Position numbers and translations under genes: made by a program. This document shows positions 12,558-15,745 of a DNA stretch of 15,745 nucleotides, in pieces. Each line of letters begins with the position of its first letter. The first letter of the stretch is position 1. This DNA is from G020353115 sp964389685. Its GTDB lineage: Bacteria; Bacteroidota; Bacteroidia; Bacteroidales; VadinHA17. Where the stretch lies: the NCBI GenBank assembly GCA_964389685.1, contig CAYMFM010000086.1:1-15745 (forward strand), given 5' to 3'. The notes below the pieces were generated by a model that was given only the letters and a program-made list of their open reading frames with translations, was not told where the DNA came from and searched no databases.

Positions 12558-15500
12558 TTAACTTTTCCTCCTGCCTCTCAGCAAGCGGAGTGTTTTTCCC
12601 TTTCCCACTGTATCATATACCAGTGGTGTGGCAATGAACAGAGAAGAGTAGGTACCGACAACAACGCCTATCAACAATGCGAAGATAAAGCCTCTGATCA
12701 CCTCCCCACCAAAAATAAAGATGGTCAATAACACAACAAACGTACTGATTGATGTACTGAATGTACGGCTTAGTGTACTGTTGAGAGCCAGGTTCAGTAT
12801 TTCTGCCCGTTCTCTTTTCCGGTAGAGTCCGGTGTATTCCCTAATCCGGTCAAACACAACAACGGTATCATTGATTGAATATCCGACCACGGTAAGGATA
12901 GCGGCAATAAAAGCCTGGTCAATCTCAAGTGAAAAAGGCAGAAAACCATAGAGAATGGAAAAGAGGCCCAGCACGATCGCCGTATCATGAATGAGAGCTG
13001 CAACGGCACCCATACCAAACTGCCAGTTCCGGAACCGGATCAAGATATAGATAAAGATGATGATCAATGAGAATAAGATCGCCCATACAGCCTGGATTTT
13101 TATATCATCTGCGATGGTTGGTCCAACCTTTTGCGAACTCATAAGCCCGGCGTATTTATCCGCATTCTGTTCCACAAATTTTTCCAGTGTAAAATCCTCA
13201 CTGAAATAGGGTTTTAATCCCTCAAATATTCTCTCCTCCACCATTTTATCGATCTCTGTTCCCATGCTGTCGATCCAGAACTGTGTGGATATTCTGATCT
13301 CATTGGTTGAACCGAATGTTTTTACTTCAGGGGGTTCATCCAGATATGGAGCAAGTGCATTCTGGATTTCATTGGTGCTCACCGGTTGCTCAAACCGTAC
13401 CACATAATCCCTGCCACCGGTAAAATCAACGCTCTGGTTGAGCCCTCTGATAAACAGCGATGCAATACCAAGCATGACAATGGTACCGGATATTGCATAA
13501 AAAACCTTCCTTTTTGCCAGGAAATCAATATTCAGGTTCTTAAAGGCATTTTCAGTGATTTTGGTGGCAAAAGTGAGTACACTATGCCGGGTCAGCATCA
13601 GATGGAAGATGAGTCGTGTGATGAAAATAGCAGAGAAGAGTGAGGTGAGGATCCCGATCACCAGGGTGGTTGCAAAACCCTTGATGGGACCGGTACCAAA
13701 GATGTAGAGTATCGCACCGGTTAAAAGGGTGGTGACATTGGCATCGATGATTGCCGAATAGGCATTTTTATACCCATCAGCAATAGCCAGTTTAATCCCT
13801 TTTCCGGCTTTCACTTCTTCCCTTACCCGTTCATAGATCAGCACATTCGCATCCACAGAAATACCGATGGTCAGAATAATTCCTGCGATTCCCGGCAGTG
13901 TGAGTACCGCCCCAAGAGAGGCAAGCACACCCATCAGGAAAAACATGTTCACAATAAGGGCAATATCAGCTACCATTCCGGCTCTCCGGCTGTAATAAAA
14001 CAACATGTATAGCAAAACGACTACAAATGCGATCAGGAATGAGTTCAGTCCTGATTTAATGGCTTCTTTACCCAGTGACGGTCCAATGATCGTTTCCTGA
14101 ATGATCCGGGCGGGAGCATCCAGTTTCCCCGATTTAAGGATGTTTGCAAGGTCTCTTGCTTCATCAATTGTAAAGTCTCCGGTTATTGACGTACTGCCAT
14201 TTTTTATTTCTGTAAGTACCCGGGCTGAAGAGCGCACCTGATTATCCAGGACGATGGCAATAAAGCGGTTTACATTCTCCCTGGTCATGCGTGCCCAGGT
14301 TCGTGTCCCTTCACCATTCATGGACATGGATACCTCGGCATTCGCCTTGGTCTGACTGAATTCTACCCTGGCATTTGTCACAGCATCACCTGCAAGTGGT
14401 GCCTGCCCTTCCCGGGTGGTAACCTTTATGGCATGCAATTCGAAAAGGGTTCCGGATTCATCGTATCGATGTGGCTTGGCGCTCCACAAGAATTTCACAT
14501 CCCTTGGAAAGAGTGATTTGATCCGTTCCATGTTGAGGTAGGTATTTACCTGGGAGGTATCTCTAAAATGAGCAAACCCGACAATGCTTCCGGTAACAAA
14601 CTGGCCATCTCTGGTAACATTGGGATATAATAATGCGAACAGCGGATTTTGAAGATTGAACTGCTCCAGTGATTCGGGTTGATCTTCTGCCTGTGTTGTA
14701 TCAGACGCTACCAGATCCATCAGGGATGTCTCCTGACCTGTTGTATCTTCTTCAGTCACCTGTTCTGGTTCAGGGGTGACCAATTCGGCGATCTCATCCT
14801 CAGCAACTTCACTGGCAGCCGGCAGTTCCATTTCACGAATGCGTTCATTAGCCAAGGCCAGGTATTGATAGATCTCCGAGTTTTCATAGGTTTCCCAGAA
14901 TTCCAGGTTAGCGGTACTCTGTAATATGTCTCGCACCCGTTGAGGATCTTTAATACCGGGCAGTTGTATCAGGATCCGGCCTCTCATCTCAAGCTGTGCA
15001 ATTCTGGGTTGCGAAACACCAAACCGGTCAATCCTGCTTGTCAAAATGTTGAATGAATTATCGATTGCTACCTGTGTTTCTTCCCGAAGGACATCCAGCA
15101 CCTCTTCGTTGGTGGAATTAAAATCAACCTTATCCCTTAACTCGATTGTTCCAAATATTGCAGCAAGCCGTGCATTAGGGTCGATCTCCTCAAATGCCCT
15201 GCCAAACAGTGTAATGAATCCCTCCTGACTGCTTTCCTGGGAATGTTCTGCCACCTGGAGAGCCCTTCTGAATGTAGTATCCATGCTGTGGTTCGAAAGG
15301 GCAAGCATAATATCCTGAACGGAGACTTCCAGCACTACGTTCATACCACCTTTCAGGTCAAGTCCCAGGTTGATCTCCTTCTCCTGACACTCTTTGAAGG
15401 TATTTCCCAGGAAACTCCACTCATCTTTGTTCAGATCGGAAATTGAATCGATGTACTCTGTTTCAGCAACCAGGTCACCCTGGGCAAACTCCCGTGCATC

Positions 15501-15599
15501 CCTCTTCACTTTAAAGGTAGCTAATGTAAACGACAACTGGTATATACTAACTAAAGCCAAAGTAATGGCAAATAACAAAATGGCTCCTCTGTTTCGCAT
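12558..15599 (-). CDS. secDF: Fused protein translocase subunits SecD-SecF
   Basis: This 1013-aa inner-membrane protein joins SecD and SecF, which use the proton gradient to help pull Sec substrates across the membrane. Residues ~5-28 are the first SecD membrane helix. The SecD motif LGLDLKGGMNVVLEV is at 78-92. The periplasmic P1 part contains SRIDRFGVSQPRIAQ (188-202) and LIQLPGIKD (210-218). An acidic, low-complexity insert lies at ~262-315. SecD helices run ~517-670 with ISVDANVLIYERVREE (580-595), whose aspartate D583 is the membrane residue tied to proton use. SecF starts near 695 with VDFTGGRDYVVRFEQ (724-738) and has helices from ~837 with HDTAIVLG (871-878) and DTVVVFDRIRE (911-921). 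The fused form and length are usual for Bacteroidota. The ATG at 15599 is preceded by a good -7 promoter element. The ends TVGKGKTLRLLRGRRKS are cytoplasmic and basic. Confidence 0.96.
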   Translation of the reverse strand: MRNRGAILLFAITLALVSIYQLSFTLATFKVKRDAREFAQGDLVAETEYIDSISDLNKDEWSFLGNTFKECQEKEINLGLDLKGGMNVVLEVSVQDIMLALSNHSMDTTFRRALQVAEHSQESSQEGFITLFGRAFEEIDPNARLAAIFGTIELRDKVDFNSTNEEVLDVLREETQVAIDNSFNILTSRIDRFGVSQPRIAQLEMRGRILIQLPGIKDPQRVRDILQSTANLEFWETYENSEIYQYLALANERIREMELPAASEVAEDEIAELVTPEPEQVTEEDTTGQETSLMDLVASDTTQAEDQPESLEQFNLQNPLFALLYPNVTRDGQFVTGSIVGFAHFRDTSQVNTYLNMERIKSLFPRDVKFLWSAKPHRYDESGTLFELHAIKVTTREGQAPLAGDAVTNARVEFSQTKANAEVSMSMNGEGTRTWARMTRENVNRFIAIVLDNQVRSSARVLTEIKNGSTSITGDFTIDEARDLANILKSGKLDAPARIIQETIIGPSLGKEAIKSGLNSFLIAFVVVLLYMLFYYSRRAGMVADIALIVNMFFLMGVLASLGAVLTLPGIAGIILTIGISVDANVLIYERVREEVKAGKGIKLAIADGYKNAYSAIIDANVTTLLTGAILYIFGTGPIKGFATTLVIGILTSLFSAIFITRLIFHLMLTRHSVLTFATKITENAFKNLNIDFLAKRKVFYAISGTIVMLGIASLFIRGLNQSVDFTGGRDYVVRFEQPVSTNEIQNALAPYLDEPPEVKTFGSTNEIRISTQFWIDSMGTEIDKMVEERIFEGLKPYFSEDFTLEKFVEQNADKYAGLMSSQKVGPTIADDIKIQAVWAILFSLIIIFIYILIRFRNWQFGMGAVAALIHDTAIVLGLFSILYGFLPFSLEIDQAFIAAILTVVGYSINDTVVVFDRIREYTGLYRKRERAEILNLALNSTLSRTFSTSISTFVVLLTIFIFGGEVIRGFIFALLIGVVVGTYSSLFIATPLVYDTVGKGKTLRLLRGRRKS

Positions 15600-15649
15600 T
15601 TCTTTGTGTTTTATCCTGATGAGTACTCTTGTAGTTCTAAAATGTCGCG

Positions 15650-15657
15650 CAAAGTTA
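15650..15657 (-). promoter_or_regulatory. Candidate -7 element for secDF
   Basis: On the minus strand TAACTTTG is a perfect TAnnTTTG match. It places transcription start near 15643, leaving a leader of about 44 nt before the secDF ATG. The -33 region has no clear TTTG. Confidence 0.45.
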
Positions 15658-15667
15658 TTAATTTTTT

Positions 15668-15745
15668 TCAGAATCCCGCTTCCATAGAGGCAGTAACATC
15701 GTGTTGGTCTCCGGCTGGAAAAACCCGGTCCGAGAACCGATTCAC
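15668..15745 (-). CDS. Possible 3' end of an upstream minus-strand gene (partial)
   Basis: Read on the minus strand from the window edge, one frame stays open for 25 codons and ends in TGA (15668-15670), with the peptide ending GDQHDVTASMEAGF. Codon choice looks ordinary for the neighbourhood. The stretch is too short to assign to a family, and a chance open frame of this length is quite possible. If real, the gene would end about 70 bp before secDF and overlap the region just upstream of its promoter element. Confidence 0.2.
   Translation of the reverse strand: MNRFSDRVFPAGDQHDVTASMEAGF

Overview
The window looks like a chromosomal segment of a Bacteroidota bacterium, probably of the Bacteroidales/Marinilabiliales type. 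The grounds are a SusC/SusD pair, a fused SecD-SecF protein, AT-rich start regions with little Shine-Dalgarno signal, and several promoter -7 elements of the Bacteroidota form TAnnTTTG. No RNA gene, CRISPR array, integrase or transposase was found.

Layout. Positions 1-1523 hold no credible gene. They carry a terminator at the left edge, a composite hairpin repeat (320-541), two strong hairpins and a candidate promoter for the next operon. Positions 1524-6819 (+) are a three-gene operon: a SusC-like TonB-dependent transporter, a SusD-like surface lipoprotein and a third lipoprotein, closed by a strong terminator at 6845-6879. At 7124-8467 (+) is a saccharopine dehydrogenase family enzyme. Positions 8468-9358 are a gene-free, repeat-dense stretch. 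On the minus strand follow trmN6 (tRNA1(Val) A37 N6-methyltransferase), a second repeat-rich gap (10091-10508), then a co-directional cluster read tatA, CaCA antiporter, lolD, and finally secDF. The last ~80 bases may hold the 3' end of another minus-strand gene.

How the genes relate. The SusC/SusD/lipoprotein trio forms an outer-membrane uptake system; no enzyme or regulator next to it reveals the substrate. The minus-strand block concerns the cell envelope: SecDF assists Sec export, TatA belongs to the twin-arginine pathway, LolD powers lipoprotein release from the inner membrane, and the CaCA protein exchanges cations. Saccharopine dehydrogenase and TrmN6 are unlinked housekeeping functions.

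Most notable signal. At least seven copies of a 44-45 bp imperfect palindrome plus a ~16 nt tail with fixed spacing are scattered through every larger gap. In two copies the terminal stem has changed sequence with compensating changes on the other arm. In three copies a segment 4 nt upstream of the stem can pair with a segment at the 3' end of the loop, giving the same pseudoknot-like layout. Several copies also sit next to GC-rich hairpins, making a multi-hairpin mosaic element. This suggests a structured mobile or RNA/ssDNA element; it is based on reading by eye and no search was run.
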